Assembly: GCF_024721585.1 (NCBI RefSeq)
Contig: NZ_CP102629.1
Span: forward strand, 434,001-498,000
Length of the DNA stretch: 64,000 bases
Direction of reading: 5' to 3'
From: Sphingomicrobium aestuariivivum
GTDB lineage: Bacteria; Pseudomonadota; Alphaproteobacteria; Sphingomonadales; Sphingomonadaceae
Made by a program: the position numbers and the translations under genes. Position 1 is the stretch's first letter; the number at the start of each line of letters is the position of its first letter. Of this stretch, positions 1-11,876 are shown in pieces. Under the pieces are notes generated by a model, which had not been told where the DNA came from, ran no database searches, and saw only the letters and a list, made by a program, of their open reading frames with translations.

Positions 1-1
1 C

Positions 2-697
2 GAGCCCTCTCGCGATCCTTATGGCTATGATCCCTATCGCGCGGTCGGGACCGAGCCTTTCTGGAGCCTGACGATCACCCCCGAGGAAATGCGCTTCGAG
101 AGCCCCGACGGCCGGCCGGTGGTGGAGAGCACCCCGCGCAAGAGCGAGGGCTATTCGGGCCCCAGCTATCGCGGCCGCCGCATCGCGGTGAACATCCTGC
201 GCCGCGAATGTTCGGACGGGATGAGCGACCGGCGCTATCCCGACGAGGTGCAGGTCTATGTCGACGGGCGCCAGTATCGCGGCTGCGGCGCTCCGGCGCG
301 CTTTTTCGACGGCCAGTGGGACGAGGGCTATGGCTCCTACACCGACACGAGCCGCGGTTACGAACAGGTGTCCTTCCCGCTCGAGCGCACCAACTGGCGC
401 GTGACGCGGGTCAACGGGCTCGCGGTGCCGTCGGGCGGCTATTACATGAACTTCCTGCCCGGCGGGCAGGTGAACGCCAAGTTCGGCTGCAACGAGATGA
501 ACGGCAGCTACCGCCAATATGGCGAGACGCTCGATCTCCAGGGCGGGCTGCAGATGACCCGCATGGCCTGCCCCGATATGAGCTTCGAGAGCCGCGCCTC
601 GAACATCCTGTCGCGCCCGCTGCGTGTCGCCATGGACGGCGATCGCGTCACCTTCTCGAACGATCTCGGCCGCATCGAGGCGGTCCGCGCCCGCTAG
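2..697 (+). CDS. META-domain (HslJ-like) envelope protein, 5' partial
   Basis: The reading frame is open from the window edge, so the N-terminus (probably a signal peptide) is missing. An ATG at 89 lies inside the domain and is not the likely start. The first half carries a GTEPFWSLTI segment and a CSDGMSD...RGCG pattern typical of COG3650-type periplasmic proteins. The second half, from TNWRV to the end, is a META domain like the one in heat-inducible HslJ, with the FGCNEMNG core and a later Cys (TRMACPD). The following gene repeats the first domain, which suggests a tandem duplication. Role unknown; probably envelope-located. The domain assignment is from pattern recognition. Confidence 0.7.
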   Translation, partial: EPSRDPYGYDPYRAVGTEPFWSLTITPEEMRFESPDGRPVVESTPRKSEGYSGPSYRGRRIAVNILRRECSDGMSDRRYPDEVQVYVDGRQYRGCGAPARFFDGQWDEGYGSYTDTSRGYEQVSFPLERTNWRVTRVNGLAVPSGGYYMNFLPGGQVNAKFGCNEMNGSYRQYGETLDLQGGLQMTRMACPDMSFESRASNILSRPLRVAMDGDRVTFSNDLGRIEAVRAR

Positions 698-708
698 GAG
701 AAACGCCG

Positions 709-1122
709 ATGAAGACCCCTGCCCTCGTCACGACGATCGCCGCGCTCGGCCTTGCCGCCTGCGCCTCGAACCAAGGCTACCAGCAGCCCTATGAGGGGCC
801 GATCCAGGCCGGCCCGATGCTCGACAGCCGCTATGCCGCGGCCGGCACCAACTGGCGCCTCACGATCGAGGGACAGTCGATGGTCCTGACGAGCGATGCG
901 GGGCTGCGCGCCACCGACACGCTCCTCACCTTCACGCCCGGCCACACCGAGGGCGACACCTATCAGGGCGAGCGCATGACCGTCGTCGCGACGCGCGGGC
1001 AATGCACCATCGGCGAGGCCGGCGAAACCTATCCGCACCGCGTCACCGTGACCTTCGATGGCCAGACCTTCCGCGGCTGCGGACAGAATAGCATCGTGCC
1101 CCCGACGGGCCGCAGCGGCTAG
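709..1122 (+). CDS. Small lipoprotein with COG3650-type domain
   Basis: A 137-residue protein starting 11 nt after the previous stop, behind an AGGAGAAA ribosome binding site. The N-terminus is a lipoprotein signal ending in the lipobox LAAC, so the mature protein should be lipid-anchored from Cys16 or so. The body (GTNWRLTIEG ... RGQC...TYPHRVTV...FRGCGQ) matches the Cys-containing domain of the upstream gene but lacks the META domain. The two genes look like diverged paralogues in one operon. Function is unknown; a structural disulfide between the two conserved Cys is an inference. Confidence 0.7.
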   Translation: MKTPALVTTIAALGLAACASNQGYQQPYEGPIQAGPMLDSRYAAAGTNWRLTIEGQSMVLTSDAGLRATDTLLTFTPGHTEGDTYQGERMTVVATRGQCTIGEAGETYPHRVTVTFDGQTFRGCGQNSIVPPTGRSG

Positions 1123-1129
1123 CCCGCCC

Positions 1130-2521
1130 TTACGCCGATTTCTTCTGCGCCTCGTTGAGGCCGCCGACCAGCTTGGCGAGTCCGCGCGGGCTCACCTCGA
1201 CCTGCCCCGGATCGGCCAGTTCCTTGGCCGATGACGCCCCATAATCCTCGAAACGCTTGGCCTGCGTGAGCACCTGGCTCTCGAAGCTGCCGACCATCTT
1301 GTTGAAGGCGTTGTTGGTGCGCGTGAGGTTGGTCTGCATCGAGACGATATGCTCGGCCAGCGTGGCGATGCGGCTGTGCAATTCCTTGCCCAGTCCCGCG
1401 ATGGCGCCCGCTTCCTTGGCGAGCTTTTCCTGCCGCCAGACGCTGGCGACGGTGCGCGCGATGGCGACGAGGTTGGTCGGCGTGGCGAGCAGCACCTTGC
1501 GCTCGAACGCCCAGTCCCAGAGGCTGTTGTCCTGTTCGAGCGCGGCGGTCAGGAAATGCTCGCCCGGCACGAACATGATGACATAGTCGGCGCTGTCCTC
1601 GAACTGCGACCAATAGGCTTTTGAACCAAGCTGTTGCGCGTGGTTCTTGAGGCTCGCGAGATGCTGCGCGAGATGCGCCTGCCGCTTGTCGTCATCGACC
1701 TCGTCGGCGGCATCGAGATAGGAGTTGAGCGAACATTTGGCATCGATGATCAGCTGGCGCCCGCCCGGCAGGTTGACGACCGCGTCGGGACGCAGCTTGC
1801 CATCCTCGCCCTCGACCGACACCTCGGTCTTGAAGTCGATATGCTGGCTGAGCCCCGCCTGTTCGAGGACATTCTCGAGCGTCTTCTCACCCCAGCGCCC
1901 GCGCGCCTTGGGCTGGGCGCGCAGCGCGTTGACGAGGTTGCGCGCCTCGTCGCGCACGAGCCCCTGCCCCTGCTTCACTTCCTCGACCACCGCCTTGAGG
2001 CCCGAATAGGCGCTGAGGCGGTCGCTCTCGACCTTTTCGATCTTTTCCTGCTGCTTGGCGAGCAGCTCCTTGAGCGGGCCGACGAGCTGGGTGAGCTTGG
2101 CCTCGTTCTTCTGGTCGGCCTCGTTGAAGCGGTTCTGCGCTTTCTCGAGGAATTCCTTGTGCGCCTTGTCGAGCATGGTGTCACCGATCTCGCGGAACTG
2201 GCTCACCAGCTTGTCCTTCGTCGCCTCGAGATCGCGGATGCGCTCCTCGACGTGGCGCTTGTCGGATTCGTGGACGGCGTTCTTCTGCATCGCCTCGTCG
2301 CGCTCGGCGGTGACCGCCTCGAGCAGCGACTTCAATTCGTTCATGCGCTTGTTTTCTTCCCGGAGGATGGCGACTTCCTGGTCGCTATCCACCACCCGCT
2401 GCTGCAGGTAATCGGCCTGGTCCTGCATCGCCTTCAATCCTCGCTGCGAGAAGTGCCAGCCGGCAGCAAGACCGCCCCCAAGGCAGACGATGGCGACGAG
2501 CGCGATGATCAGCGCATCCAT
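1130..2521 (-). CDS. rmuC: DNA recombination protein RmuC
   Basis: A 463-residue protein with the RmuC layout. One N-terminal membrane segment (about residues 4-22) is followed by a long coiled coil (about 25-200) and then a conserved nuclease-like RmuC domain with GRWGE, PDAVV, DAKCSL and MFVPGE. RmuC proteins limit recombination between short inverted repeats. The annotated ATG at 2521 places the membrane anchor at the very N-terminus, as in the family. It converges with the lipoprotein gene, leaving a gap of only 7 nt, and is divergent from the copper-binding gene across 191 nt that should hold both promoters. Confidence 0.9.
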   Translation of the reverse strand: MDALIIALVAIVCLGGGLAAGWHFSQRGLKAMQDQADYLQQRVVDSDQEVAILREENKRMNELKSLLEAVTAERDEAMQKNAVHESDKRHVEERIRDLEATKDKLVSQFREIGDTMLDKAHKEFLEKAQNRFNEADQKNEAKLTQLVGPLKELLAKQQEKIEKVESDRLSAYSGLKAVVEEVKQGQGLVRDEARNLVNALRAQPKARGRWGEKTLENVLEQAGLSQHIDFKTEVSVEGEDGKLRPDAVVNLPGGRQLIIDAKCSLNSYLDAADEVDDDKRQAHLAQHLASLKNHAQQLGSKAYWSQFEDSADYVIMFVPGEHFLTAALEQDNSLWDWAFERKVLLATPTNLVAIARTVASVWRQEKLAKEAGAIAGLGKELHSRIATLAEHIVSMQTNLTRTNNAFNKMVGSFESQVLTQAKRFEDYGASSAKELADPGQVEVSPRGLAKLVGGLNEAQKKSA

Positions 2522-2712
2522 GGAAATTTCCCCTTAACCCCGAACGGTATCTGCCTAAGGCCTAACCCTTTCCGCTTCATTTCCAAAATCCAATTTGGGT
2601 TAAATGACGGCGCGATAACCCTTTTTCCCCATGCGGGTGAAAAAGCGCGGCTTTTGCGGGAACCCCGCCCCCCTCTCCATCGTCGATCCCGGGAACAGGA
2701 GGGAGAAATTTC

Positions 2713-3105
2713 ATGTCGATCCGCAAGATGATTTCCTATCACCCCGATGTGGCTGGCCATAATAACGAGCCGCTCGGCGATGCCGTCCATCACGCCATGT
2801 ATTGCGCGATGATGTGCATGAGCTGCGCCGATGCCTGCTCGGCCGAGGAAATGGACATGACGCAGTGCGTGCGCACCTGTTCGGACTGTTCGGACGTGTG
2901 TACCGCCACCGCCCGCCTCGGCGCGCGCCGCTCGGGCACCAACGAGGCGGTGCTGAAAGACATGCTCGAACTGTGCGCGCGCGTCTGCGATGCCTGTGCG
3001 CGCGAGTGCGAGGGGCATGACAATCCGCATTGCACGCTGTGCGCGCAGATCTGCCGCGAATGTGCCGAGGATTGCCGCAAGGCGGCGCAGACGATCAGCG
3101 CCTGA
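2713..3105 (+). CDS. Cys-rich four-helix bundle copper-binding protein
   Basis: A 130-residue cytosolic protein with more than a dozen Cys, mostly in CxxxC and CxxC patterns spaced along predicted helices (YCAMMCMSCADAC, CVRTCSDCSDVC, CARVCDACAREC, CTLCAQICREC). This is the signature of the DUF326/copper-storage (Csp) family, whose Cys-lined four-helix bundles bind many Cu(I) ions. It has no signal peptide, so it should act in the cytoplasm. A strong GGAGGG ribosome binding site precedes the ATG. A perfect hairpin terminator follows the gene and separates it from def. A copper-storage role is inferred from the family. Confidence 0.85.
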   Translation: MSIRKMISYHPDVAGHNNEPLGDAVHHAMYCAMMCMSCADACSAEEMDMTQCVRTCSDCSDVCTATARLGARRSGTNEAVLKDMLELCARVCDACARECEGHDNPHCTLCAQICRECAEDCRKAAQTISA

Positions 3106-3125
3106 GCACCGTCGCTAGCCAATAA

Positions 3126-3153
3126 AAAAGCCCCGGTGGAAGCCGGGGCTTTT
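3126..3153. terminator. Bidirectional rho-independent terminator
   Basis: A perfect 11-bp stem (AAAAGCCCCGG / CCGGGGCTTTT) with a 6-nt loop, and T-runs on both strands. It lies between the convergent copper-binding gene and def, so it can end both transcripts. Confidence 0.9.
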
Positions 3154-3159
3154 CTCGTT

Positions 3160-3696
3160 TTACGCGGCAACGCGGCCGGTCTTGCGCATCTTGGCTAGCT
3201 TCTTCAGCACCATGTCGCGCTTCAGCTTGGACAGGTGATCGATGAAGAGCACGCCTTCGAGATGGTCCATCTCGTGCTGGAGGCACACCGCGAGGAGACC
3301 GTCGATCTCTTCTTCATACTGCTTGCCATTCTCGTCGAGCCAGCGCGCCTTGATGCGGTCAGGACGCATGACGTCGGCGAACTGCTCGGGCACCGACAGG
3401 CAGCCTTCGGTATAGGGGATGTCATTCTCCGAGGTCTCGAGAATCTCGGGGTTGATGAAGACACGGGGATCCTTGACCGGCTCGCCGCCCTCCTCTTCCG
3501 GCTCCTGGAGGTCGATCACGAGGATGCGGATGGGATGCCCGACCTGCACCGCCGCCAGCCCGATGCCGGGGGCGTCATACATGGTCTCGAACATGTCCTC
3601 GATGAGCTTGCGATGCTCGTCGGTGACTTCCGCGACGGGCTTCGAAATCTGCCGGAGCATGGGGTCCGGGGTCTCGTAGATCGGTAGAATGGCCAT
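3160..3696 (-). CDS. def: Peptide deformylase
   Basis: A 178-residue metalloenzyme that removes the formyl group from the initiator Met of new proteins. All three family motifs are present: GIGLAAVQ at 44-51, EGCLSVP at 97-103 (metal ligand Cys99) and HEMDH at 141-145 (ligands His141 and His145, catalytic Glu142). Length is normal. Its partner in the formylation cycle, fmt, lies close by on the opposite strand, with recR between them. Confidence 0.97.
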   Translation of the reverse strand: MAILPIYETPDPMLRQISKPVAEVTDEHRKLIEDMFETMYDAPGIGLAAVQVGHPIRILVIDLQEPEEEGGEPVKDPRVFINPEILETSENDIPYTEGCLSVPEQFADVMRPDRIKARWLDENGKQYEEEIDGLLAVCLQHEMDHLEGVLFIDHLSKLKRDMVLKKLAKMRKTGRVAA

Positions 3697-3739
3697 GGCG
3701 GCTATCTAGGAGCGAAACGCCCCGATTTCAAGCAAATGA

Positions 3740-4336
3740 CTAGGCGACGGGACGACGAAGGCGAAGCGCCTGTGCGAGCGTGCCTTCGTCGAGATAGTCG
3801 AGTTCGCCGCCGACCGGCATGCCGCTGGCGAGCTGGGTGATGCGCAAGGGGAAGCTCTCCAGCCGCTCGGCGAGATAATGGGCGGTGGTCTGCCCTTCCA
3901 AGGTGGCGTTCATGGCGAGGACGACTTCCTCGACCCCGCCTGCCTCGATGCGCGCGACGAGCTTGTCGATGGCGAGGTCCTCAGGCCGCACGCCGTCGAG
4001 GGCGGACAGCCTTCCGCCGAGGACGTGGAACTTGCCGGGGAAGAGCTTGGAGCGGTCGAGTGCCCACAGGTCGGCGACTTCCTCGACGACGCAGAGCGAT
4101 TTCTCGTCGCGGCGCGGGTCGGTGCAGATGCCGCACGGATTGTGCGTGTCGACATTGCCGCAGATGTCGCAGGTCTCGAGCGTGTCGGACACGGTCTCGA
4201 GCGCCTTCAACAGCGGCACGAGGCTGGTTTCGCGCTTCTTGATGAGGTGCAGCACCGCGCGCCGCGCCGAGCGCGGTCCGAGACCCGGGAGCCGGGCGAG
4301 CGCCTGGGTAAGCGCGTCGAGTTCGGGCGATGCCAT
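3740..4336 (-). CDS. recR: Recombination mediator protein RecR
   Basis: A 198-residue protein beginning [11 protein letters not shown] at the ATG at 4336. A longer frame to 4441 runs antisense into fmt and is not needed. An N-terminal helix-hairpin-helix segment ([11 protein letters not shown], 16-26) is followed by a four-Cys zinc finger (C56, C59, C68, C71) and a Toprim domain (LCVVEE onward). RecR acts with RecF or RecO to load RecA at gaps. Its start faces fmt across 49 nt. Confidence 0.95.
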   Translation of the reverse strand: MASPELDALTQALARLPGLGPRSARRAVLHLIKKRETSLVPLLKALETVSDTLETCDICGNVDTHNPCGICTDPRRDEKSLCVVEEVADLWALDRSKLFPGKFHVLGGRLSALDGVRPEDLAIDKLVARIEAGGVEEVVLAMNATLEGQTTAHYLAERLESFPLRITQLASGMPVGGELDYLDEGTLAQALRLRRPVA

Positions 4337-4385
4337 GGCAAAAGGACATAGGAAAAGCTTTGGCAATGCGCCATAGGCTGCGGTC

Positions 4386-5291
4386 ATGCGTGTCATCATG
4401 ATGGGAAGTCCCGATTTCGCCGTGCCCACCCTCGACGCCATCGTCGCGGGTGGTCATGAGGTCGTCGCCGTCTACAGCCAGCCGCCCCGCCCGTCGGGTC
4501 GCGGCAAGAAGGAACAGCCGACCGCGGTGCATGCGCGTGCCGATGAACTCGGCATAACCGTGTTCACGCCGAAGTCGCTGAGGAAGCCCGAACCGCAGGC
4601 GCAATTTTCCGCGCATGAGGCCGATGTGGCGATCGTCGCCGCCTATGGCCTGATCCTGCCGCAGGCGGTGCTCGACATGCCGAGGCTCGGCTGCGTCAAT
4701 GTGCATGGCTCGCTCCTGCCGCGCTGGCGCGGCGCGGCGCCCGTGCAGCGCGCGATCATGGCGGGCGACGAGACGACCGGCATTACGCTCATGCAGATGG
4801 AAGCGGGGCTCGACACGGGGCCGATGCTGATGAAGCGCGAGACGCCCGTCGCCGACAAGGACGCCGCCGCGCTCACGCACGAACTGGCGCATATGGGCGC
4901 GGAGATGGTCGCCGAATGGCTTGGCCAGCCCGAAGCCTTCACCGCCGAGCCGCAGCCCGAGGACGGCGTCACCTATGCCGCCAAGATCGACAAGGCCGAG
5001 GCCCGCGTCGACTGGTCGAAGCCCGCGGCGGAGGTGCAGCGCCACATCCAGGGCCTCTCCCCCTTCCCCGGCGCGTGGACCGAACATGAGGGCACGCGGA
5101 TCAAGCTGCTCGCCGCCGAGCCTACGGACGGCAGCGGTGCCCCCGGCACGGTGCTCGACGATGCGTTGGCCATTGCCTGTGGTGACGGCGCGGTGCGGAT
5201 CCTGCGCGCCCAGCGGGCGGGCAAGGGGGCGCAGGAAACCGAGGTGCTGCTGCGCGGCTACCCCATCGCCAAGGGCGACACGCTAACGTGA
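4386..5291 (+). CDS. fmt: Methionyl-tRNA formyltransferase
   Basis: A 301-residue enzyme that formylates initiator Met-tRNA using 10-formyl-tetrahydrofolate. The N-terminal formyltransferase domain has the [10 protein letters not shown] start, the [15 protein letters not shown] active-site loop (Asn and His) and a GLDTGPML segment with the catalytic Asp. The C-terminal tRNA-binding domain begins around residue 205. The stop codon overlaps the truA start by 4 nt (GTGA), so the two genes are probably co-translated. Confidence 0.96.
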   Translation: MRVIMMGSPDFAVPTLDAIVAGGHEVVAVYSQPPRPSGRGKKEQPTAVHARADELGITVFTPKSLRKPEPQAQFSAHEADVAIVAAYGLILPQAVLDMPRLGCVNVHGSLLPRWRGAAPVQRAIMAGDETTGITLMQMEAGLDTGPMLMKRETPVADKDAAALTHELAHMGAEMVAEWLGQPEAFTAEPQPEDGVTYAAKIDKAEARVDWSKPAAEVQRHIQGLSPFPGAWTEHEGTRIKLLAAEPTDGSGAPGTVLDDALAIACGDGAVRILRAQRAGKGAQETEVLLRGYPIAKGDTLT

Positions 5292-6034
5292 CCCGTTGGC
5301 GTCTCACGGTCGAGTTCGACGGCGGCCCCTTCATGGGCTGGCAGCGGCAGGATCACGGCCCCTCGGTGCAGCAGAGCATCGAGGAAGCGATCACCCGCAT
5401 GACGGGCGAGGAGGCGCGGCTCCATTGTGCGGGCCGCACCGATGCCGGCGTCCACGGCCTCGCCATGACCGCGCATGTCGACGTCGAGAAGCATGTCACG
5501 GGTTTTCGCCTGTGCGAGGGGCTCAATGCCCTGCTCCGCCCCGACCCCGTCGCCATCCTGTCGGCCGAGCCGGTCGATGACGGCTGGCATGCGCGCTTCA
5601 GCTGCATCGGGCGGCGCTATCTCTATCGCATCCTCAACCGCCGCGCCCCGCCGACGCTCCTCAAGGGCAAGGTGTGGCACGTGCCCCAGGAGCTCGATGT
5701 CGAGGCGATGGCCGAGGCCGCGAAGCATCTCGAGGGCTTCCACGACTTCACCACCTTCCGCTCGGTCAATTGCCAGAGCCAAAGCCCCGAGAAGACTCTC
5801 GACAGCCTCGAGGTCGCCCGTGTCGGCGAGGAAGTGCATTTCCGCGTCGCCGCGCGCAGCTTCCTCCACCACCAGGTGCGCTCGATGGTCGGCACGCTGA
5901 GCCTCGTCGGCAAGGGGCAATGGACGCCCGGGGACGTCCGCCACGCGCTGGAGGCGAAGGACCGGCAGGAACTGGGGCTCAATGCGCCGCCTGACGGGCT
6001 CTACTTCGTCGAGGCGATCTACCCCGAAGCCTAG
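5288..6034 (+). CDS. truA: tRNA pseudouridine(38-40) synthase
   Basis: A 248-residue protein starting at a GTG that overlaps the fmt stop. The catalytic Asp lies in [10 protein letters not shown]. Other TruA landmarks are RRYLYRI, HDFTTFR and [11 protein letters not shown]. It isomerises uridines in the anticodon stem-loop. The 3' end overlaps the convergent decarboxylase gene by 4 nt, leaving no room for a terminator between them. Confidence 0.96.
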   Translation: MTRWRLTVEFDGGPFMGWQRQDHGPSVQQSIEEAITRMTGEEARLHCAGRTDAGVHGLAMTAHVDVEKHVTGFRLCEGLNALLRPDPVAILSAEPVDDGWHARFSCIGRRYLYRILNRRAPPTLLKGKVWHVPQELDVEAMAEAAKHLEGFHDFTTFRSVNCQSQSPEKTLDSLEVARVGEEVHFRVAARSFLHHQVRSMVGTLSLVGKGQWTPGDVRHALEAKDRQELGLNAPPDGLYFVEAIYPEA

Positions 6035-7266
6035 CCCTTCGACTGGGCGAGCATCTCGAGCGCCTTGGGCTGCGAGAGGAAGTCGTGCGGGCTGGCCGTG
6101 AGGCCGTAGGCCCCTGCGCAGAAGATGGCGATCACGTCGCCGACCTGCGTATCGGCGGGCAGCGCCACTTGGTCGCCCAAGAGGTCGAGCGGGGTGCACA
6201 GGCGGCCGACCACATTCATCACTGTATCCGCCTCCTCGGTCATGCGGCTGGCATTGATGACGGGATAGTTGCGGCGGAGGAACTGGCCGAAATTGCCGGT
6301 CGCGGCGAGCATGTGCTGCAAGCCCCCGTCGGTGGTGGCAAAAATCTGGCCGCCGCTTTCCTTCATGTCGAGGATGCGGGTGAGATAGACGCCCGCCTCG
6401 CCGACCAGCCAGCGGCCGAGTTCGATGATGAGCTTCGTGTCGGCAAAGCTGCCGGGCAGGCCTTTCAGCGCCTGTGCGAGCCCGTCGCCGATGACGCGGA
6501 GCGATAGCGGGGTTTCGCCCGAATAATAGGGAATGCCGAAGCCGCCGCCGAGGTTGACCTCGGCGGGGATCACGCCGGTCTTCCCGGTCAGTTCGACGAC
6601 GAGATCGAGCGTGGCCTTCTGCGCGGCGACAATGGCGTCCTCCGACAGGCTCTGCGAACCCGCATAGACATGATAGCCGCGAAAATCGCAGTCCTGGTCG
6701 ACGAGATAGGCGACAAGGTTGGGCACCCGCTCGGCATCGACCCCGAAGGCCGAGGCGAGCCCGCCCATCTTCATCCCCGCGCCCTTCAGGAGGAAGGGCG
6801 GGTTCACGCGGATGGCGACCTTGGGGCGGATGCCGATATGGGTCGCGACATCGCACAGGCGCTGTGCTTCGCCTTCGCTCTCGACATGGACGACCGCGCC
6901 GGCGCGCAGCGCGGCCTCATGGTCGGCGATGCTCTTGCCGGGCCCCGCGATCGACTTGGGCAGGTCGTGATGCGCCACCCGCGCGATCTCCCCGCGCGAG
7001 GCGAGGTCAAAACCGTCGACCAGCGCTGCCATCCTGTCGAGTAGCGGGCCGAAGGGGTTGGACTTGACCGCATAATGGAGCGCGATGCGGGACGGCATGG
7101 CGGCGCGGAAGGCGGCAACCTGTGCCTCGACGCGCTCGACGTCGTAGAGGAACAGCGGGGTGCCGCCCGCTTTCTCGATCCAATAACCGACGGGGTGCCG
7201 CTCGATCTCGAGCGCACCGTTGGGCGCAGGCACGAAGCCCGCCGGAATGCCCCCCATTGCCTTCAA
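6031..7266 (-). CDS. PLP-dependent decarboxylase, exosortase A-associated type
   Basis: A 411-residue fold-type III decarboxylase related to diaminopimelate/ornithine decarboxylases. HYAVKSNP carries the PLP lysine, GGGFGIPY is the phosphate-binding glycine loop, and CAGAYG near the C-terminus is the other half of the active site. The N-terminus ([15 protein letters not shown]) resembles the family that accompanies exosortase A clusters (TIGR03099-like, from memory). Its start overlaps the stop of the acyl-CoA ligase by 4 nt, so the pair is translationally coupled. Substrate unknown; the context suggests it acts on something linked to the ligase and ACP. Confidence 0.85.
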   Translation of the reverse strand: MKAMGGIPAGFVPAPNGALEIERHPVGYWIEKAGGTPLFLYDVERVEAQVAAFRAAMPSRIALHYAVKSNPFGPLLDRMAALVDGFDLASRGEIARVAHHDLPKSIAGPGKSIADHEAALRAGAVVHVESEGEAQRLCDVATHIGIRPKVAIRVNPPFLLKGAGMKMGGLASAFGVDAERVPNLVAYLVDQDCDFRGYHVYAGSQSLSEDAIVAAQKATLDLVVELTGKTGVIPAEVNLGGGFGIPYYSGETPLSLRVIGDGLAQALKGLPGSFADTKLIIELGRWLVGEAGVYLTRILDMKESGGQIFATTDGGLQHMLAATGNFGQFLRRNYPVINASRMTEEADTVMNVVGRLCTPLDLLGDQVALPADTQVGDVIAIFCAGAYGLTASPHDFLSQPKALEMLAQSKG

Positions 7267-8717
7267 ACCATGTCCTCCAGTGCTTTGCGGTCGACCTTGC
7301 CGGTCGCGCCTTTGGGAAAGGCCTCATGCCACAGGATGCGCCTCGGTGCGAAGTGGGCAGGTGCGGCATGCCGGAAATGGGACAGAAGCGCGGCATCGTC
7401 GCCATCGCCAACGGCGTGGAGGATGATGGCGGCGCCGAGGGTTTCTTCGGGCATCGCGGTCACCGCGGCCTCGCGCACGCCGGGGGCGGCCAGCGCGATT
7501 TCCTCCACCTCGGTCGGGCTGAGGCGGTTGCCCGATACCTTGATCATCGCATCGGCGCGGGCACGGAAATGGAGGAGGCCCTCTTCGTCACGGATGAAGC
7601 GGTCGCCCGACCAGACCGCCGTGCCGCCATAGCGGCTGTGCGAGGGGGCGGGGCGGAAGCGCTGCGCGGTCTTCTCGGGGGCCTGCCAATAGCCCTGCGC
7701 GACGAGCGGGCCGGCCTGCACCAGTTCGCCTTCCTCGCCCGCATCGCAGGGGCTGCCGTCCTCGCGCACGACCATCAGCTCGGCATAAGGGATGGCGGTG
7801 CCGACGCTGCCCGGGTGGGTGTCGGCGAGGTCGGGGTCGAGGCTGGCGGCGCGAAAGGCCTCGGTGAGGCCGTACATGAGGTGGAGGCGCGCTTGCGGGA
7901 AGGCGGCGCGCAGCTGGCGGTAGAGCGGCTCGCTCATATGGCCACCGGTATTGGTGAGGGTGTCGAGGCTTTCCCCTGCCCCGTCCCAGTCGAGCGCCAT
8001 CAGCTGGTGCCACAAGGGCGGAATCCCTGCGAGATAAGTGGCGCGGTGCTTTGCGACCGCCTTCTTGACGTCATTGGGCAGGAGATAGTCGAAGGGGATG
8101 GCGCAGCCACCCCCGCGCCATGTGGCGAGGAGCTGGTTCTGGCCATAGTCGAAGGCGAGCGGCATCACGCACAGGTTGCGCGTAGCCGGCGTGATCGCGG
8201 TGTAGTCGGCAACTGCCTCGGCGCCGTACCAGAGGTTGGCGTGGCTCAGCATCACGCCCTTGGGCGCGCCGGTCGAGCCCGAAGTGTAGAGTAGGGCAGC
8301 GAGGCTGTCGGGATCGTGCTCGGAGGGCGGCAGCGGGGCATTGTCGAGCGCCGCGGGGTCGAGCCACTGCGCCTCGGCATCGACCAGTTTTGCGCGGGCT
8401 TCGGGGGCGAGCAACAGCTTGGCGCCGCTGTCGGCGAGGATATGCGCGACTTGCGGCCCCTTGAGGACGGGGTTGATGGGCACATGCACCAGCCCAGCGC
8501 GGGCGGCGGCGAGCGGCATCAGGCAGGTGACGAGGCTCTTGCGGTCCCAGCTCGCGACGCGGTCGCCGGGCTCCATCCCATGCGTGAGGAGCCAGCCTGC
8601 GAGGCGTCCTACCATTGCCTCCAGCGCGGCATAGTCATGCGTTACCCCGCCGAGAATCAGCGCGGAGGCCTCGGGCGCTCCGAAGGTCGTGAGATGGTCT
8701 AGCGGCATTGCAGTCAT
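7263..8717 (-). CDS. AMP-forming acyl-CoA ligase, exosortase A-associated type
   Basis: A 484-residue ANL-superfamily enzyme starting MTAMPLDHL at 8717 (a second ATG at 8708 is possible). The longer frame to 8888 would run antisense into the ACP gene and is rejected. Landmarks are the phosphate loop LLYTSGSTGAPKG, a GDRFIRDEEG adenylate-binding region, VSGNRLSPTEVE and the C-terminal catalytic lysine in GKVDRKAL. It should activate a carboxylate as an acyl-AMP and pass it to CoA or the neighbouring ACP. It is most like the ligase of exosortase A systems (TIGR03098-like, from memory). Substrate unknown. Confidence 0.85.
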   Translation of the reverse strand: MTAMPLDHLTTFGAPEASALILGGVTHDYAALEAMVGRLAGWLLTHGMEPGDRVASWDRKSLVTCLMPLAAARAGLVHVPINPVLKGPQVAHILADSGAKLLLAPEARAKLVDAEAQWLDPAALDNAPLPPSEHDPDSLAALLYTSGSTGAPKGVMLSHANLWYGAEAVADYTAITPATRNLCVMPLAFDYGQNQLLATWRGGGCAIPFDYLLPNDVKKAVAKHRATYLAGIPPLWHQLMALDWDGAGESLDTLTNTGGHMSEPLYRQLRAAFPQARLHLMYGLTEAFRAASLDPDLADTHPGSVGTAIPYAELMVVREDGSPCDAGEEGELVQAGPLVAQGYWQAPEKTAQRFRPAPSHSRYGGTAVWSGDRFIRDEEGLLHFRARADAMIKVSGNRLSPTEVEEIALAAPGVREAAVTAMPEETLGAAIILHAVGDGDDAALLSHFRHAAPAHFAPRRILWHEAFPKGATGKVDRKALEDMV

Positions 8718-8777
8718 CGCCCCTGCCCTAGCGTCAGTCTTGCGAAAAGCCCACGCTTTGCCTATCGGCGAGCCACC

Positions 8778-9074
8778 ATGAGCGCACTTCAACAACCGCA
8801 GGACGCCCAGAGCGATGCCGCCACGGTCGATGCGACCGTCGCCGAGCTTCTCGTCGAGACCGTCGGCCTCGAGGCGAGCCAGGTCCAAGCCTTTGACGAA
8901 GCGTCGGAATTGTTCGGCGCGCTGCCCGAGTTCGACTCAATGGCGGTGGCGCAGTTCCTGACCGCGCTGGAAGAGCGCCTCGGCGTGCTCATCGAGGACG
9001 ATGACGTGGATGCCGAGGATTTCCTAACCTACGGCCGCCTCATCGCCTTCGCGCGGCGCCTCGCGCTCGGCTAA
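8778..9074 (+). CDS. Acyl carrier protein of the ligase/decarboxylase module
   Basis: A 98-residue acidic protein with the phosphopantetheine-type attachment site EFDSMAV; the predicted modified residue is Ser54. A Met replaces the Leu of the usual DSL motif. It is divergent from the acyl-CoA ligase with only 60 nt between the starts, so the two promoters must overlap. This context suggests that the ligase loads this carrier and that it is not the housekeeping fatty-acid ACP. The N-terminal 15 residues are a polar extension. A hairpin terminator follows the gene. Confidence 0.85.
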   Translation: MSALQQPQDAQSDAATVDATVAELLVETVGLEASQVQAFDEASELFGALPEFDSMAVAQFLTALEERLGVLIEDDDVDAEDFLTYGRLIAFARRLALG

Positions 9075-9080
9075 AAGAAA

Positions 9081-9103
9081 AGCCCCCGCGGCAAGCGAGG
9101 GCT
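9081..9103 (+). terminator. Probable terminator after the ACP gene
   Basis: AGCCCCCGC / GCGAGGGCT stem with one mismatch and a 5-nt loop, followed by a weak pyrimidine run. It lies between the convergent ACP and trxB genes. Confidence 0.6.
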
Positions 9104-9130
9104 CTCCCTTATCTCTCGATGTGACGGCGC

Positions 9131-11782
<2,652 letters not shown>

Positions 11783-11845
11783 TTAGGCATGAGTGGACCG
11801 GTGTGGCAAGCGCTCGAATCGCTGCCACGGCTAAAAAATTTGTCG

Positions 11846-11868
11846 AAAAGCGGGACAGGCCCGCTTTT
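11846..11868 (-). terminator. Terminator after secG
   Basis: A perfect 9-bp stem (AAAAGCGGG / CCCGCTTTT) with a 5-nt loop, just beyond the secG stop. On the minus strand it is followed by further T-rich sequence. It should limit read-through from secG into pyrG, so pyrG probably has its own promoter in the following 75 nt. Confidence 0.75.
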
Positions 11869-11876
11869 TCGCCGCC

